26,108 nucleotides of DNA from Betaproteobacteria bacterium (GTDB taxonomy: Bacteria > Pseudomonadota > Gammaproteobacteria > Burkholderiales > Rhodocyclaceae). Of the stretch, positions 24,318-26,108 are shown in pieces. Within the stretch, counting starts at the first letter, position 1. Every line of letters begins with the position of its first letter. Made by a program: the position numbers and the translations under genes. Where the stretch lies: positions 1-26,108 of the forward strand of contig JAPTVL010000168.1 in the NCBI GenBank assembly GCA_028065725.1, read 5' to 3'. The notes beneath the pieces are model-generated. The model was not told where the DNA came from, ran no database searches, and saw nothing but the letters and a program-made list of their open reading frames with translations.

Positions 24318-24498
24318 AAGCGCCCGTTTCCGGGCAGCCCGTGGTCCGCCACGCCATGGGGCTTCAGCGACTCCGTACCCGGCCCGCTGCTCAGGTTCCG
24401 CAAGGGCGACAGGGTCTCGATCGGCGTCGACAACGTCTTGCAGGAACCACGGTACACATTGGCACGGACTGCGGGTGCCGCCTCGAAGCCCACAATAA
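24318..24498 (+). pseudogene. Remnant of a multicopper oxidase N-terminal domain, frameshifted
   Basis: One frame reads PWGFSDSVPGPLLRFRKGD, the first cupredoxin-domain signature of multicopper oxidases. After about 24445 the homology moves to another frame with THWHGLRVPP, where HWHG is the first copper-binding motif. The two halves would join with a small net +1 shift, and the frame ends in TAA at 24496-24498. The remaining roughly 400 residues are absent; about 230 bases on, an IS4-type transposase gene ends. This is a decayed gene fragment. No intact start or ribosome site is seen. Confidence 0.75.
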
Positions 24499-24723
24499 CA
24501 AAGGGATACACCTACATTCGGAATGGTATGGATGCACTGCAGCGGAATATGCTTGACTAAAACTTTGGAATGAGTAAACTTCCGCACCAGAATTACGCAA
24601 GTTATTGACCCATAACTGAAGTTTAGACACACGCCGCCGGCCGCCGCCCGGAATTTCCCCGGTGGCGAACCATGACAAACGCAAGAGCCTGCCGATTTGA
24701 CGCCGACCTACCCAATGCCCCGC
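24499..24723. other. Noncoding stretch between the pseudogene and the transposase
   Basis: I see no gene here. The left end of the IS4-type element should lie in this stretch, but no inverted repeat could be matched to the right side, whose outer end may be outside the window. Confidence 0.5.
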
Positions 24724-24726
24724 GCC

Positions 24727-26004
24727 TCAACACTGCAAACGCTGATCCTGACCGGGGAAAGGCATCACGAAATGATCCGACTTCGGGTCGAAGGCGTTGC
24801 GCACGCGAAGTCCGATAAATTGAATCCGCATCCACTGACCAAAGAGTCCCGCCGTGATCATGGCGCCCTTGCGCCAAGGCGCAATATCCATCAGTGGGAA
24901 GGCTCCCCACAGTTTCAAGGCGAGCAATTGGGTCAAGGCATACGCTGTGCAACGAATCTGCATCCACAGTTCCAGCGCCTCCTTCGACTGTTGCCACAGA
25001 TTGGTCACACCCCACCAGCGCTTGAGATTGTGAAACAAGGGCTCGATACCCCAGCGCTGGGCGTAGATCTCCACCACTTCCTGGGCCGACAGATCCGTCT
25101 CCGTTGCCAGAATCAGGCGTGGGCGCGACCACGTGCCGTCGTCCTGGTGCATCTCGCACCACACCGCCCGTACCGGGAGCCCCTTCAGAAACCGGGCCAA
25201 GGCTATAACCGAGCGCATTCGAACACGTTGCACCTTGCCGTAGAGCAACAACTCCATCTTCTGCGTCGGCAGCATGGAGCGCATCGTCGCATCGACCCGC
25301 TGCCCATACTTGCGTTTCGGTCCTCGACGTTTCGGCTCGGGTTCGGGCGGCAGAAACAAAGCTGTATCCCGCCGTACCTGCCCAATGATCCGTACCCGCT
25401 GTTCGAGCATGGGCAGAATCAGACTCTTGCGCATGAACCAGGCGTCGATCAGCAAACGCGCCTCCGTGACGTGACCTCTGATCGAGTCGATCAACTGGCG
25501 GGCGACCCAGAGCTTGCCGCGCTGGCCGGATTCCTCGACCAGCCAGGAACGAATCGGCACCGTCAAGGCCGACCCCATCCGGACGCGCACAACCAAGGCC
25601 AGAGTGACCCAACACTGGCTGTTCATAAAGGTCGGCCGATTGGCCTTGCGAGCGTGGTCGTGCTTGACACTGATGCCCGGTCCGGTCTTCGCCGTGCGCG
25701 GCACCAGCGTATCGTCGATGATCAGATTCGCCACGTCGGTCGGGAACACCGATTGCACCAGTTTCAGCAGGCGAATGGACAGCTCGGCGACCGAGACATG
25801 CGCCCGCTCGATCAGCTTGTAATAGGTGGTCCAGTGCGCCTCGCGGCAAATGGCTCCGATGGCGCGGGTGACCCAGCCTTCCGGGTTGAGCATGCAACCG
25901 ATCAGGAGTTCGACGAAGGTTCGGCGGGAACGCGGTGGTACGGCTACCAGGAGAAAGGAAATCCATTCCGAGAGCAGCAGGCAAACCGAGGCGGTGAGCG
26001 ACAT
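24727..26004 (-). CDS. IS4-superfamily DDE transposase
   Basis: The 425-residue protein is a DDE transposase. The first catalytic aspartate lies in LIIDDTLVPR (about 96-97), the second in LLIDAWFMRK (about 185), and the C-terminal YAQRWGIEPLFHNLK segment fits the Y-(2)-R-(3)-E-(6)-K signature of IS4-type transposases, giving the catalytic glutamate. No frameshift or early stop is seen, so it may be active. ATG 26004 is chosen by length and similarity of the N-terminus to relatives; the ribosome site is weak. An extended antisense-like frame to 26107 in another phase is a shadow. I cannot assign a specific IS group from sequence alone. Confidence 0.88.
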   Translation of the reverse strand: MSLTASVCLLLSEWISFLLVAVPPRSRRTFVELLIGCMLNPEGWVTRAIGAICREAHWTTYYKLIERAHVSVAELSIRLLKLVQSVFPTDVANLIIDDTLVPRTAKTGPGISVKHDHARKANRPTFMNSQCWVTLALVVRVRMGSALTVPIRSWLVEESGQRGKLWVARQLIDSIRGHVTEARLLIDAWFMRKSLILPMLEQRVRIIGQVRRDTALFLPPEPEPKRRGPKRKYGQRVDATMRSMLPTQKMELLLYGKVQRVRMRSVIALARFLKGLPVRAVWCEMHQDDGTWSRPRLILATETDLSAQEVVEIYAQRWGIEPLFHNLKRWWGVTNLWQQSKEALELWMQIRCTAYALTQLLALKLWGAFPLMDIAPWRKGAMITAGLFGQWMRIQFIGLRVRNAFDPKSDHFVMPFPGQDQRLQC

Positions 26005-26036
26005 GAGGGAGCATCCGAGAGGGAAAACTCCTCATT

Positions 26037-26089
26037 GGTCGCCGCGCTGCTCGCCCCAAAATCAACACCGAGCGAGCAGCGCGGCGACC
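26037..26089. repeat. 17-bp inverted repeat in the transposase leader
   Basis: GGTCGCCGCGCTGCTCG (26037-26053) is matched exactly by its complement at 26073-26089, with a 19-base loop. It starts 33 bases upstream of the transposase start, so the leader mRNA would form a very stable hairpin. It may limit transposase expression or belong to the element's end structure. Confidence 0.85.
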
Positions 26090-26108
26090 TCGCAAATCGA
26101 ACGTCATG

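Noticed and set aside
24623..26107. Minus-strand open frame of 494 codons overlapping the transposase
   Set aside because: It is in a different phase from the transposase with its DDE signature and has no family features.
1..26108. CRISPR array, prophage or toxin-antitoxin system
   Set aside because: No regularly spaced direct repeats, phage structural genes or small toxin/antitoxin gene pairs were seen.

Overview
The window is GC-rich proteobacterial DNA, most likely from a respiratory betaproteobacterium of the Rhodocyclales type. This is inferred from the high-potential iron-sulfur protein, the CcmFGHI-type cytochrome maturation genes, the dense c-type cytochrome content and the GGDEF/EAL and hemerythrin signalling proteins. 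No rRNA gene or intact tRNA gene was seen, so the taxonomy rests on gene content only.

Layout, left to right. (1) 1-1400: a complete IS1595-type insertion sequence with inverted ends and apparent target-site repeats, next to a tRNA-like fragment. (2) 1397-1912 (+): an AhpD-like carboxymuconolactone-decarboxylase-family protein. (3) 1925-7411 (-): two second-messenger genes, a class III adenylate cyclase fused to a hemerythrin domain and a very large PAS/GAF/GGDEF/EAL membrane protein. (4) 7599-15663 (-): a redox and sensing block. In transcription order it holds a membrane histidine kinase, a sigma54-type response regulator, a Sel1-repeat protein, a monoheme cytochrome c, two paralogous seven-bladed secreted propeller proteins, a triheme c7-type cytochrome, an unknown lipoprotein and, after a 250-base gap and with its own terminator, a HiPIP. 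A second Sel1-repeat gene diverges from the kinase at 15764 (+). (5) 16371-23477 (-): a tightly packed operon for a cytochrome c heme-lyase machine: ccsA-like, heme-copper-oxidase-like membrane protein, TPR protein, ccmF, ccmG/dsbE, ccmH, ccmI. A diheme cytochrome c diverges from it at 23576 (+). (6) 24300-26108: a decayed multicopper-oxidase fragment, then an IS4-superfamily transposase (-) whose outer end may lie beyond the window.

How the parts may work together (inference): the kinase/regulator pair probably controls the adjacent periplasmic cytochrome/propeller genes, whose small soluble hemoproteins and HiPIP are suited to carrying electrons across the periplasm. The heme-lyase operon next door supplies covalent heme attachment. 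The propeller/cytochrome cluster under its own two-component system, and the oxidase-like protein without a full copper site inside the heme-lyase operon, are the best candidates for undescribed biology. Many genes overlap by 4-8 bases, so the start choices there are well supported.
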